Shown piece by piece: positions 51,788 through 61,419 of a DNA stretch of 64,000 bases. The notes below the pieces were generated by a model, which worked only from the letters and a program-made list of their open reading frames with translations, was not told where the DNA came from and did no database searches. Source of the DNA: UBA5070 sp035913415 (GTDB lineage: Bacteria > Fibrobacterota > Fibrobacteria > UBA5070). The stretch is taken from positions 1 through 64,000 of the forward strand of contig JAMIIV010000025.1 in assembly GCA_035913415.1 (NCBI GenBank). The letters are read 5' to 3'. The position numbers and the translations under genes were made by a program. How positions within the stretch are numbered: position 1 is the first letter of the stretch; each line of letters opens with the position of its first letter.

Positions 51788-52756
51788 CTACGCCGCTCCG
51801 CGGATCTCGGACGGCGCGCTCTCGTAGATCACGTAGGCCTCTTCCAACTGCGTATGGATTTGTCCGCACAAGGTCTCGACCTCCACCAGACGGGCGCGCA
51901 AGGTCTCGTCCATGAGGTCTTCCACGGTGAGGAAGTCCAGGAGGCTCTCCAGCCTGTGGGCCGTCTTGAGGACCTTGGCGCCGCGGCGGGTGCCGTGTTC
52001 GATGCCGATGGCCTCGATGCTCTTGTGGATGGTGGCCACGGCGTAGCGCACCGACCGCGGGAAGATCGGCGACAGGAGCAGGAATTCGAGCACCCGCTCG
52101 GGCCGGACCTCGGCCGTGTAGGTCTTGGTGTAGGCTTCGAAGGCCGTGCACGAACGCAGGACACCCACCCAGTGGAGGAAGCCTTCCGCATCGGCACCCA
52201 TGTCGGTCTTGAGAAAGTCCTGGATGTGCTCGTGCAGCAACGCGGTCGTGGCCGCGGCGCGCTCGAGGTACTTGCCCGCCTGGAGGAACATCCATCCTTC
52301 GCCGTGCACCACGGTGGAATCGGCGATGCCGTGCAACACGTGGATCTCGTGTTTGACGAAGCGCAGGAACTCGTGGGGGTCGCGGCGAGCGGCGCTGTCC
52401 CCCAAGGTCTTCTTGACGTAGAGGTGCAGCTTGTTGAGGGTCTCCCACAGGTCGGCCGAGATGCTCTCGCGCACCTGGCGGGCGTTTTCGCGCGCCGCGG
52501 CGATGCACGAGGCGATCGAGTCGTGGTTCTTCAGGTCGAACATCATCCAGGTGGTGACGGCCCAGGCTTCGCGGTCGCCCTGGTCGGGCGGATCGGTGCG
52601 CAGGCACGACACCACGCGCTCCCAGCGCCTTCCCGAGACCTCGGGACTCTCGTCGAGCATCTGCTTGAGGTTCACCTCGATGAGGCGGCTGGTGTGCTCG
52701 GCGCGCTCGATGTAGCGGCTCATCCAGTAGAGACTGTCGGCGACTCTTGATAGCAT
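51788..52756 (-). CDS. Alpha-E domain protein
   Basis: 322 residues, all-helical, starting with the family signature MLSRVADSLYWMSRYIERAEHTSRLIEVN. Alpha-E proteins are a family of unknown activity found next to or fused with circularly permuted ATP-grasp proteins and transglutaminases, proposed to take part in peptide synthesis or tagging. Here it follows the ATP-grasp gene at 52840 on the same strand. GAGGAGG lies upstream of ATG 52756. A second alpha-E domain is fused to an ATP-grasp in the 57975-60509 gene. Confidence 0.92.
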   Translation of the reverse strand: MLSRVADSLYWMSRYIERAEHTSRLIEVNLKQMLDESPEVSGRRWERVVSCLRTDPPDQGDREAWAVTTWMMFDLKNHDSIASCIAAARENARQVRESISADLWETLNKLHLYVKKTLGDSAARRDPHEFLRFVKHEIHVLHGIADSTVVHGEGWMFLQAGKYLERAAATTALLHEHIQDFLKTDMGADAEGFLHWVGVLRSCTAFEAYTKTYTAEVRPERVLEFLLLSPIFPRSVRYAVATIHKSIEAIGIEHGTRRGAKVLKTAHRLESLLDFLTVEDLMDETLRARLVEVETLCGQIHTQLEEAYVIYESAPSEIRGAA

Positions 52757-52839
52757 GGGCGTGGCCCTCCTCGGCCGGTTGTTCCCGGATCGCCCGGAGA
52801 ACCCGTGCGGGTTCCCCCGGGGGCAGATGACGTTTTCTG

Positions 52840-54285
52840 TCAGTAAAGGACCCAGGTGTCCTTGGATCCGCCGCCCTGCGACGAATTCACGACCAGGCTC
52901 CCCTTGCGCAGGGCGACCCGCGTGAGTCCTCCCGGCAGGATCTTCACCTTGTCCCCGAACAGGATGTACGGGCGCAGGTCCACATGACGGCCCTCGACCC
53001 CGCCGTCGATGAAACACGGCGCGCGCGAGAGCATGATGGTGGGCTGGGCGATGTAGTTGCGGGGGTTCTCCTTGATCTTCTGGGCGAACTCCTCGCGCTG
53101 CTCGGGGGTCGCGTGCGGACCGATCAGCATGCCGTAGCCTCCGGATTCCCCGACGGCCTTCACCACCATCTTGTCGAGGTTCTGCAGCACCATCTCGCGG
53201 GCCTTCTCCTCGGCGAGGATGTGGGTCTCGACGTTCTGCAGGATGGGCTCCTGGTCGAGGTAGTACTTGATGATCCGCGGCACGTAGGCGTAGATGGCCT
53301 TGTCGTCGGCGACTCCGGTTCCCGGCGCGTTGGCCAGGGCGACGTTGCCCGCGACGAACGCGTCGAAAAGCCCCGGAACCCCCAGCATGGAATCTTCGCG
53401 GAACACCTTCGGATCGAGGAAGTCGTCGTCGATGCGGCGGTAGATCACGTCCACCCTCTGGAGACCGTTGGTGGTGCGCCGGTAGACGCGCCGGTCGTAG
53501 ACGACCAGATCGCGTCCCTCGACCAGGGACACGCCCATCTGGCGCGCCAGGAAGGTGTGTTCGAAGTAGGCCGAGTTGTACACGCCCGGAGTCAGCAGGC
53601 ACACCGACGGATCGGTGACGCCCTCCGGCGACAGGCTCTTGAGGGCCGCGAGCAGTTCCTGTCCGTAATGGTCGATGGGACGCACGTCGTAGGAGCCGAA
53701 AAGCAGCGGGAAGACGTGTTTCATCACCTGGCGGTTGGTGAGCATGTAGCTCACGCCCGAAGGCACGCGGAGGTTGTCCTCCAGCACGGCGAACTTGCCG
53801 TTGGGCAGACGGATGAGGTCGGTCCCGGTCACGGACACGTACACGCCGTTGGGAACCTTCACGCCTTTCATCTCGGGACGGAAATGGGGACAGCTTTCCA
53901 CCATCTCGCGGGGCACCACCCCGTCCTTGAGGATCTTGCCCTCGTGGTAGATGTCGGCGAGGAACATGTTCAGCGCCGTGATGCGCTGTTCCAGTCCACG
54001 CTCCAGCTCGTTCCACTCCAGGGCGGTGATGATCCGCGGGAGCAGATCGTAGGGGAAGATCTTCTCGGTGCCCTCGTTGGACGAGTACACGGTGAAGGTG
54101 ATCCCCTGGTTCAGGAACATCAGGTCCGCCTGTTCCTGTCGCACTCGCCAGACATCTTCGGGCATTCCCGTGAGCCTGTCGTGCAGTGCCCTGTAGTGGG
54201 GCCTCGGCTTGTTGGCGAGATCGAACATCTCGTCGTAGGCCGAGTCGAGTTCGTAGCGGGAGAAGATTTCGGGTGCCGGTCTCAT
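52840..54285 (-). CDS. Circularly permuted ATP-grasp type 2 protein
   Basis: 481 residues. Family text: YDEMFDLANKPRPHYRAL, ALNMFLADIYHEGKILKDG, RLPNGKFAVLEDNLRVPSGVSYML, LLTPGVYNSAYFEHTFLARQMGV, DVIYRRIDDDFLDP and KAVGESGGYGM. A ligase that forms amide bonds with ATP is predicted for this family; substrates are unknown. Divergent from the DUF2126 transglutaminase gene across a 188-bp region with a palindromic site, and followed by the alpha-E gene. Confidence 0.93.
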   Translation of the reverse strand: MRPAPEIFSRYELDSAYDEMFDLANKPRPHYRALHDRLTGMPEDVWRVRQEQADLMFLNQGITFTVYSSNEGTEKIFPYDLLPRIITALEWNELERGLEQRITALNMFLADIYHEGKILKDGVVPREMVESCPHFRPEMKGVKVPNGVYVSVTGTDLIRLPNGKFAVLEDNLRVPSGVSYMLTNRQVMKHVFPLLFGSYDVRPIDHYGQELLAALKSLSPEGVTDPSVCLLTPGVYNSAYFEHTFLARQMGVSLVEGRDLVVYDRRVYRRTTNGLQRVDVIYRRIDDDFLDPKVFREDSMLGVPGLFDAFVAGNVALANAPGTGVADDKAIYAYVPRIIKYYLDQEPILQNVETHILAEEKAREMVLQNLDKMVVKAVGESGGYGMLIGPHATPEQREEFAQKIKENPRNYIAQPTIMLSRAPCFIDGGVEGRHVDLRPYILFGDKVKILPGGLTRVALRKGSLVVNSSQGGGSKDTWVLY

Positions 54286-54400
54286 ATGCGCCTCCAGATC
54301 CCATCGTCACGCAAAGGTTTTGCCAATCGAAACGAAGACCAAGACAGGGAGGAATCAAGACAATGCCATTGACGCAATACGACAATGTCAAGCAATCAGA

Positions 54401-54419
54401 GACAATTCAGATAATTGTC
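54401..54419. promoter_or_regulatory. Palindromic operator candidate between divergent ATP-grasp and transglutaminase genes
   Basis: Perfect 7-bp arms GACAATT (54401-54407) and AATTGTC (54413-54419) with a 5-bp spacer, in an AT-rich pocket of otherwise GC-rich DNA. A further half-site-like GACAATGTC begins at 54381, and TTGACG (54369-54374) / TTGACA (minus) could be -35 boxes. A shared regulator of both gene sets is likely, identity unknown. Confidence 0.5.
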
Positions 54420-54473
54420 GAACAAAGAGCGTTCCCGCGTCGATTGGCCAGCCTTTCGCAAGGAGGTTCGGCC

Positions 54474-57400
54474 ATGTCGATCCAGGTCACGCTCCGCCAC
54501 GTCACGCGCTACCGGTATGAACGCCCCGTCTCCCTGGGGCCCCAGATTGTCCGGTTGCGTCCCGCCCCCCACTGCCGCACCCCCATTCTGGGGTATTCGC
54601 TGAAAGTCGGCCCCGACAAACACTTCGTGAACTGGCAACAGGACCCCCACGGGAACTTCCTGGCACGGTTCGTGTTTCCCGAGAAGGTCAAGGAGTTGTC
54701 CATCGAGGTCGATGTCGTTGCCGATCTGGTGGTCATCAACCCCTTCGACTTCTTCCTCGAAGAGGCCGCCGAGAAGTTCCCCTTCACCTACGATCCCTCG
54801 CTCGCCCACGAACTGGCGCCGTTCCTGGCCCGCAGCGGATGTGGCGAAGCGTTCGAGACATTCGTCGCTGAGATCGACCTGACCCCGCTGCGCACGGTGG
54901 ATTTCCTGGTCGAGCTCAACCGCAAGATCTTCGACCGCGTCAAGTACCTGATTCGCCTCGAACCCGGCGTACAGACCGCCGAAGAGACCCTCTGCCTGGA
55001 TTCCGGCTCGTGCCGGGACTCCGCGTGGCTTCTGGTGCAGACCCTGCGTCGCTTGGGTCTGGCCGCACGGTTCGCGTCGGGCTACCTGATCCAGCTCGCC
55101 CCGGATCGCAAGAACCTCGACGGTCCTTCCGGCCCGGAAGTCGACTTCACCGACCTGCACGCCTGGGCCGAGGTCTATCTTCCCGGCGCGGGTTGGGTGG
55201 GACTCGACCCCACTTCGGGACTGTTCGCCGGAGAAGGCCACATCCCGCTTGCCTGCTCGCCCGAACCGCAATCGGCCGCCCCCATCTCGGGAGCCGTCGA
55301 GGAATGCGAGACGGAATTCGACGTGCAGATGGAAGTGGTGCGCCTCCCCGAGGCCCCTCGCTCCACCCGCCCGTACTCGGAGGAGGAATGGGCCCGCATC
55401 GACGCGCTGGGACGCGAGGTCGACGAGCGCCTGAAAGCCGGAGACGTGCGCCTGACGATGGGCGGCGAACCCACCTTCGTGTCGATCGACGACTTCGACG
55501 CTGCCGAGTGGACCACCGACGCGCTGGGGGAAGCCAAACGCCGTTTGGCCAACGAACTGCTGGAGCGTCTGCGCGGGCGTTTCGCGCCCGGCGCCGCCCT
55601 CCACCACGGCCAGGGAAAGCAGTATCCCGGCGAAAGCCTGCCCCGTTGGGCCTACCAATGCGTCTGGCGCGCCGACGGCGAAGCGGTCTGGTCCGATCCC
55701 TCCCTCTTCGCCAAGGACCAGAGCCCCGTCCGGGCCAACGCCCAGGATGCCGAACGCTTCCTGACCCATCTGGCCGACCGCCTGGGAGTCGACCCCGGTT
55801 TCGCCCTGCCCGGCTACGAAGACACCTGGTACTGGCTGTGGCGCGAACGGCGCCTGCCCTCGAATGTCGATCCCCTCGAATCCAACCTGGACGATCCCGA
55901 AGAACGCGGCCGCCTGGCCCGCGTGTTCGAACGCGGACTCAAACACGTGGTGGGACACGCCCTGCCGCTTCGCCATACAGGCAACGGGTGGGAAACCGGT
56001 CACTGGTTCCTTCGGCGCGAACGCCTCTACCTCTATCCCGGCGACTCGCCGATGGGCTTCCGGCTCCCGTTGGACAGCCTCCCCTGGGCCGCCCCGGGAG
56101 ACCTGCCCCAGGATCCCACCCTCGATCCCTTCGCCGAGCGCCCCGCGCTGCCGCCCCGGCACCAGCTCCCGGGACGCGAGGACGCCCGTCGCAACCGCCC
56201 CATGACAGAACCCGTCCCCGCCCACTTGGTGCGCACCGCCTTGTGCGTCGAGGTCCGCGACGGCATCCTCCACGTGTTCTGCCCGCCCCTGGCCAAAGCC
56301 GAGCAATGGCTCGACCTGATGGCCTCCATCGAAGACGCGGCCCGCACCAGCCACGTCCAGGTACGCATGGAGGGGTACCCTCCCCCGCGGGATCCGCGGT
56401 TGAATTCCTTCGCGATCACCCCCGATCCCGGGGTGATCGAGGTCAACATCCATCCTTCCACGTCGTGGGACGAGCTCGTCTCCAAGACGAACGTCCTCTA
56501 CGAGGAAGCTCGCGCCACGCGCCTGTCCACCGAGAAGTTCCTGATCGACGGCACCCTGGCCGGCACCGGCGGCGGCAACCACATCACCCTGGGTGGCCGC
56601 ACTCCCCAGGACAGCCCGTTCCTGCGCCGTCCCGACCTGCTGCGCAGCCTGGTCGGCTGCACCCTCTCGCATCCGTCCCTGTCGTACGTGTTCTCGGGGC
56701 TGTTCGTGGGCCCCACCAGCCAGGCTCCCCGTCTCGACGAGGCGCGCTCCGACGCCATCCACGAGCTGGCCCTGGCCTTCGACCAGATTCCGTCCGAAGG
56801 CTGGACACCACCCTGGTTGGTCGACCGCATCTTCCGCAACATCCTCGTCGATTCCACCGGCAACACCCACCGCACCGAGTTCTGCATCGACAAGCTCTAC
56901 AGCCCCGATTCCTCCACGGGTCGTCTGGGCCTGGTCGAGCTGCGCGCCTTCGAGATGCCGCCCCACGAACGGATGAGCCTGGTCCAGCAACTGCTGCTGC
57001 GCGGCCTGGTGTCGCGTTTCTGGGACGAACCCTGGAAAGGGACGCCGCCGCGCTGGAACAACATCCTGCACGACCGCTGGATGCTCCCCCACTTTCTGGA
57101 GGACGACCTCCGCGATGTCCTGTCCGACCTCGCCGACCACGGCATCGCGATGGACCCTTCGTGGTTCCGCCCCCACCTGGAGTTCCGCTTCCCGCGCCAG
57201 GGAGGGTTCGTGCACCAGGGCACCGAGGTCGAGATCCGCACCGCCCTCGAGCCCTGGCACGTTCTCGGTGAAGAACAGGGCGCTTCGGGCACCGTGCGCT
57301 ACGTGGACAGCTCGGTCGAACGCTTGCAGGTGAAGGTCCGCAACGCGATCCCCGAGCGCCACACCATTCTCTGCAACGGGGTTCGCCTCCCGTTGACTCC

Positions 57401-57734
57401 CACCGGGATCGAAGGCGAATCCGTCGCCGGGGTGCGGTATCGCGCCTGGGCTCCTCCTTCGGCCCTGCATCCAACCATCCCGGTGCACAGCCCTCTGGTG
57501 TTCGACCTCTACGACGAGTGGGCCGCGCGCGCGATCAAGGGTGTCACCTACCACGTGATGCACCCGGGAGGCCTCGCCTACGACAAGCTCCCGGTGAACG
57601 GCCACGAGGCCGAAGCGCGTCGTTTCGAGCGCTTCCAGGCGTGGGGCCACACGCCGGGGCCCTTCGTGCCCCGACAAGCTCCCATCCGCCCGGAAGCCCC
57701 GATGACCCTCGACCTGCGGTGGCTGCCGAACTGA
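54474..57734 (+). CDS. Transglutaminase-like / DUF2126 protein
   Basis: 1086 residues. The N-terminal ~290 residues are a transglutaminase-like peptidase: catalytic Cys180 (SGSCRDSAW), His229 (TDLHAWAEVY) and Asp245 (VGLDPTSG), following a bacterial N-terminal beta domain (VTLRHVTRYRYERPVSLGPQ). The large remainder is DUF2126 (MGGEPTFVSIDD..., GTGGGNHITLGG, STGNTHRTEFCIDKLYSPDSS). This architecture is known from alpha-E/ATP-grasp operons; its reaction is not established. AAGGAGG precedes ATG 54474. Confidence 0.94.
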   Translation: MSIQVTLRHVTRYRYERPVSLGPQIVRLRPAPHCRTPILGYSLKVGPDKHFVNWQQDPHGNFLARFVFPEKVKELSIEVDVVADLVVINPFDFFLEEAAEKFPFTYDPSLAHELAPFLARSGCGEAFETFVAEIDLTPLRTVDFLVELNRKIFDRVKYLIRLEPGVQTAEETLCLDSGSCRDSAWLLVQTLRRLGLAARFASGYLIQLAPDRKNLDGPSGPEVDFTDLHAWAEVYLPGAGWVGLDPTSGLFAGEGHIPLACSPEPQSAAPISGAVEECETEFDVQMEVVRLPEAPRSTRPYSEEEWARIDALGREVDERLKAGDVRLTMGGEPTFVSIDDFDAAEWTTDALGEAKRRLANELLERLRGRFAPGAALHHGQGKQYPGESLPRWAYQCVWRADGEAVWSDPSLFAKDQSPVRANAQDAERFLTHLADRLGVDPGFALPGYEDTWYWLWRERRLPSNVDPLESNLDDPEERGRLARVFERGLKHVVGHALPLRHTGNGWETGHWFLRRERLYLYPGDSPMGFRLPLDSLPWAAPGDLPQDPTLDPFAERPALPPRHQLPGREDARRNRPMTEPVPAHLVRTALCVEVRDGILHVFCPPLAKAEQWLDLMASIEDAARTSHVQVRMEGYPPPRDPRLNSFAITPDPGVIEVNIHPSTSWDELVSKTNVLYEEARATRLSTEKFLIDGTLAGTGGGNHITLGGRTPQDSPFLRRPDLLRSLVGCTLSHPSLSYVFSGLFVGPTSQAPRLDEARSDAIHELALAFDQIPSEGWTPPWLVDRIFRNILVDSTGNTHRTEFCIDKLYSPDSSTGRLGLVELRAFEMPPHERMSLVQQLLLRGLVSRFWDEPWKGTPPRWNNILHDRWMLPHFLEDDLRDVLSDLADHGIAMDPSWFRPHLEFRFPRQGGFVHQGTEVEIRTALEPWHVLGEEQGASGTVRYVDSSVERLQVKVRNAIPERHTILCNGVRLPLTPTGIEGESVAGVRYRAWAPPSALHPTIPVHSPLVFDLYDEWAARAIKGVTYHVMHPGGLAYDKLPVNGHEAEARRFERFQAWGHTPGPFVPRQAPIRPEAPMTLDLRWLPN

Positions 57735-57974
57735 GGGGGCGTCGGGGGAAACCCGAGCACACTCGGTCGGACTCGTCCCGATGCCCCGAGTCGGAAGCAA
57801 TTCCGGCCCCGGGCATCGCACCCGGGCTCGACCAACCCATGAGTCTCACGCCTCATTGCCTGTCAGGCTCGGGCAATTTTGCCCCCTCCCCCCCTTTTTT
57901 CCGGGGGTAGGCGCGGCGATCCGGAGTCCGGCAGGTCAATCGATGCCCGGTGTTGCACCTTTCCTCTTCGCAGC

Positions 57975-60509
57975 ATGGAGCACACACTGAACAATCGCCT
58001 GGTTTCGGACCTGGTCCGGGAAACCCGCCCCCTGAGTGGAGCTTGGGACGAGTTGCGCCACCGCGACGACACCCTGCGTCCGGCCTGGGACAAATACCTC
58101 CAAGCATTGGGAGATCTGACCGTACACGATCTGTCCCATCGCTGGGACGAAGCCAAGCGGATCCTGCGCGACAACGGCGTGTCGTACAACGTCTACGCCG
58201 ACCCTCGCGGCGCCGATCGCCCCTGGCACCTGGACGCCATCCCCCAGGTGCTCTCCGAGGGGGAATGGAACACGCTGGCCGCAGGCATCGCCCAGCGGGC
58301 GCGTCTGCTCGATCTTCTGCTTGCCGACATCTACGGCCCCCAGCAGATGATCCGCGAAGGCATCCTTCCCGCCGGGGTGGTCTTCGCCAACCCGGGTTAC
58401 CTGCGACCCGTGCACGGCACACGGCCACCCGGCGACCAGTGGCTCCACTTGTACGCCTGCGAGATCCTGCGCGCCCAGGACGGACGCTGGATGGTCCTGG
58501 CCGACCGCACCCAGGCGCCCGCCGGAGCCGGATACGTGCTGGAAAACCGCATCGTGTTGTCGCGCGCCTTTCCCGAGACCTTCCGCGCCTGCCGGGTCAA
58601 GCGGCTGGCCCCCCACTTCCAGCGCATGCGTCGTTCCATGCAATCGCTCTCGGGCCGCGACGATCCGCACATCGTGCTGCTCACCCCCGGGCCGTTCAAC
58701 GACACCTATTTCGAACACGCCTACCTGGCTCGTTACATGGGTTTCACCCTCGCCGAGAGCGGAGACCTGACGGTTCGAGACGAGAAGGTGTACCTGAAGA
58801 CCCTCGGGGGCCTGCACCAGGTCGACGTGATCATGCGCCGCATGGACGACGATTTCTGCGACCCCCTGGAACTGCGCGGCGACTCCGGCCTGGGAGTCCC
58901 CGGGCTGCTGCAGGCCGTACGGGCACGAAACGTCGTGGTCGCCAACGCCCTGGGTTCGGGTGTCGCCGAGGGTACCGCCCTGCAGGCGTATCTGCCTGCG
59001 CTCTGCCAACGCCTGCTGAACGAAGACCTGTTGCTTCCCTCCATCCCCTCGTGGTGGTGCGGTGAGCAGGACGGACTGGATGCGGTCATCGACCACATCG
59101 AGAGCGTCGTGGTCAAACCGGCCTTCCCGTCGTTGCGCGCCGAACCCGTCTTCGGGGACCGCCTGGGCGAACAGGGCCAACAGATTCTGTCCGATCGGCT
59201 GCGACGCACCCCCGAACTGTGGGCGGGCCAGAGTCTGGCACCCATGTCCGGCACGGTCGAATGGTCGGGATCCCACTTCCGACCGCGCTCGATGGCCATC
59301 CGCGCCTTCGCCTGCCGCTCGCGCAACGGATTCGACGTCCTGCCCGGCGGGCTGGTGCGGATCTCGTCCGAACCCGGCCGCGCCACCATCGTGCTCCAGG
59401 CCAGCGGAGGCTCGAAGGACCTCTGGGTGCTCTCCCCCGGTCCCGTCGAAGAAGTCTCCCTCCTGCCGACCGGAAAACGCTCCGAGACCTTCCGTCGCTC
59501 GGGTGTCGATCTCCCCTCGCGGGTGGCCGACAACCTCTACTGGATGGGCCGCTACGCGGAACGAGCCGAGGGCATCGCCCGGCTGTCGCGATCGGCCCTG
59601 GTCCGCGTGTCCGGCGAATCGTCGCCTTCCGAGATCACCGAGACCGGCCTGTTGCTGACCGCCATGCGCGAATTCGGCATGCTGACCCCCATCGCCCCCA
59701 CGGGCGCGCTGGGGGTCGAGGGAATCGAACGCGAACTCGTCGCGTCGGTGTTCCTCTCCGACCGGGGGCTGGGCCTGCAGCAGACCCTGGGCGCCTTGCA
59801 CAAGGCCGGTTTCCAGGTCCGCGACCGCATCTCCAACGACACCTGGCGGATTCTCCACCACCTGGGCCGCGACTTCGCGCCCGGCCGTCGCCAGGGCTCC
59901 AGCGGACTGGGAGATGTCCTGGCGCTTCTGGACAACCTCCTGCTCCATCTGTCCGCCCTGGCGGGAATGGCCAAGGAAAACACCACGCGCGGCGCGGGGT
60001 GGCGCTTCCTGGACTTGGGCCGCCGGCTCGAACGCAGCCAATTCGTCGTCGAATCGCTCGAGCTGGTCCACAGGTCTTCCGAAGACGGTTCCCTCGGACT
60101 GGAGGCCATGCTGGAGGTCTTCGACAGTTCGATCACCTACCGCAGCCGCTACCTCACCGATCTGCAGTTCGCCCAAGCGGTGGACCTCATCCTGGCCGAC
60201 GACGGCAACCCCCGTTCGCTGCTGTTCCAGTTGCTGGCCGTGGGGCGCCATCTCGAGGCCCTGCCCAAGCTCCAGGACGCGCCGTTCCTGCGCCGCGAAC
60301 AGAGCATCATCCTGCGCGCCACCACCGACCTCAAGCTTCTCGACTTCCCGGCCATCGCTCGCGATCCTGCCGGCGAAGAACGCGGCCGGCTGGGCGAGTA
60401 CCTCGAGCGCATCCGACAGGATCTGCCCGTCGTCTCCGACTCGCTGACCCGCTCGTGGCTTTCGCACGCCGAAACCACCCGGCAACTCACCCGGGTGGAA
60501 ACGCCATGA
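57975..60509 (+). CDS. Circularly permuted ATP-grasp / alpha-E fusion protein
   Basis: 844 residues. Residues about 70-490 are a circularly permuted ATP-grasp (LLDLLLADIYGPQQMIREGILP, LLTPGPFNDTYFEHAYLARYMGF, DVIMRRMDDDFCDP, LQASGGSKDLWVLSPG). From about residue 515 an alpha-E domain follows (LPSRVADNLYWMGRYAERAEGIARLSR). It joins in one chain the two functions encoded separately at 52840-54285 and 51788-52756. Start ATG 57975; an upstream extension to 57879 has no homology. Its stop overlaps the next transglutaminase gene. Confidence 0.93.
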   Translation: MEHTLNNRLVSDLVRETRPLSGAWDELRHRDDTLRPAWDKYLQALGDLTVHDLSHRWDEAKRILRDNGVSYNVYADPRGADRPWHLDAIPQVLSEGEWNTLAAGIAQRARLLDLLLADIYGPQQMIREGILPAGVVFANPGYLRPVHGTRPPGDQWLHLYACEILRAQDGRWMVLADRTQAPAGAGYVLENRIVLSRAFPETFRACRVKRLAPHFQRMRRSMQSLSGRDDPHIVLLTPGPFNDTYFEHAYLARYMGFTLAESGDLTVRDEKVYLKTLGGLHQVDVIMRRMDDDFCDPLELRGDSGLGVPGLLQAVRARNVVVANALGSGVAEGTALQAYLPALCQRLLNEDLLLPSIPSWWCGEQDGLDAVIDHIESVVVKPAFPSLRAEPVFGDRLGEQGQQILSDRLRRTPELWAGQSLAPMSGTVEWSGSHFRPRSMAIRAFACRSRNGFDVLPGGLVRISSEPGRATIVLQASGGSKDLWVLSPGPVEEVSLLPTGKRSETFRRSGVDLPSRVADNLYWMGRYAERAEGIARLSRSALVRVSGESSPSEITETGLLLTAMREFGMLTPIAPTGALGVEGIERELVASVFLSDRGLGLQQTLGALHKAGFQVRDRISNDTWRILHHLGRDFAPGRRQGSSGLGDVLALLDNLLLHLSALAGMAKENTTRGAGWRFLDLGRRLERSQFVVESLELVHRSSEDGSLGLEAMLEVFDSSITYRSRYLTDLQFAQAVDLILADDGNPRSLLFQLLAVGRHLEALPKLQDAPFLRREQSIILRATTDLKLLDFPAIARDPAGEERGRLGEYLERIRQDLPVVSDSLTRSWLSHAETTRQLTRVETP

Positions 60510-61399
60510 AATACCGCATCCGGCACATCACGGAATACCGCTACGCGGATCCCGCCCAGCTCTCGCACAACCTGGCCCACCTCGAACCGTGCCGCACCGC
60601 CAGACAAGAAGTGTCATCGTTTTCGCTGGAAGCCGACCCCTTGCCCGCGGTCGTATCCCGGCGCATCGACGGCTACGGGAACGCGACCCATTTCCTGCTG
60701 GTGCAGGAATCGCACCGGCAATTCCGGATCGTGGCCGAGAGCGTGGTCTCCGTCGCGCCGTTGCTGCCCCCCGATCCGTCGCATTCCCCCCCGTGGGAGG
60801 ATGTCGCCCGTTCGTTGCGGCCTCGCCCCATGGGTGAACTGGCGTCCATCTCGCAGTTCCTGCACGCCTCGCCCTACGTACCGCGCGTGGCCGGTGCGGA
60901 AGACTACGCGTTGCCCTCCTTTCCCCCAGGTCGCCCCGCCCTCGAAGGCGCGTTCGACCTCATGCGGCGCGTCCACACCGAGTTCCGCTACGATCCGACC
61001 GCCACCTCGGTGGCCACTCCCCTGTCCGAGGTGTTCCGCAACCGCCGTGGTGTGTGCCAGGACTTTTCGCACGCCATGATCGCCTGTCTGCGCGCCATGG
61101 GCCTGCCTGCCCGGTACGTTTCCGGGTACCTGGAAACCCGTCCCCCGCCAGGCAAAGCACGCCTGGTCGGTGCCGACGCCTCGCACGCCTGGGTGCAGTC
61201 CTGGTGCCCCGTGCACGGCTGGATCGACCTCGATCCCACCAACGACGTGGCCCCCTCCGAGCGCCACGTCACCGTCGCCGTCGGACGCGATTTCGCCGAC
61301 GTCACCCCGCTGAAGGGCCTGGTCCTGGGCGGCGGCGGCCAAGTCGTCAAGGTCTCCGTCGACGTCGCCCCCCTGGAAGCCCCCTCCGAAGACGACTGA
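60506..61399 (+). CDS. Transglutaminase-like cysteine protease family protein
   Basis: 297 residues. N-terminal beta domain (MKYRIRHITEYRYADPAQLS) and transglutaminase core with Cys184 (RGVCQDFSH), His227 (ASHAWVQSW) and Asp243 (IDLDPTND). It shares the layout of the N-terminus of the 1086-residue protein but lacks DUF2126. The start overlaps the fusion gene by 4 bp (ATGA). Likely a peptidase or amide-transferase acting with the ATP-grasp/alpha-E protein; substrate unknown. Confidence 0.93.
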   Translation: MKYRIRHITEYRYADPAQLSHNLAHLEPCRTARQEVSSFSLEADPLPAVVSRRIDGYGNATHFLLVQESHRQFRIVAESVVSVAPLLPPDPSHSPPWEDVARSLRPRPMGELASISQFLHASPYVPRVAGAEDYALPSFPPGRPALEGAFDLMRRVHTEFRYDPTATSVATPLSEVFRNRRGVCQDFSHAMIACLRAMGLPARYVSGYLETRPPPGKARLVGADASHAWVQSWCPVHGWIDLDPTNDVAPSERHVTVAVGRDFADVTPLKGLVLGGGGQVVKVSVDVAPLEAPSEDD

Positions 61400-61419
61400 A
61401 CCCCGCCGCGAGACACCCT

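Noticed and set aside
54396..57821. A 1141-codon open frame on the minus strand opposite the DUF2126 gene
   Set aside because: Same kind of GC shadow; no recognisable motif, and the plus strand has intact catalytic residues.
57840..57910. Rho-independent terminator between the DUF2126 and ATP-grasp/alpha-E genes
   Set aside because: The GGGCA/TGCCC stem is short and separated from the T-run by a C-rich stretch; the genes are probably linked functionally, so no terminator is called.
57936..60485. An 849-codon open frame on the minus strand opposite the ATP-grasp/alpha-E fusion
   Set aside because: GC shadow with no domain signal; the real gene is on the plus strand.
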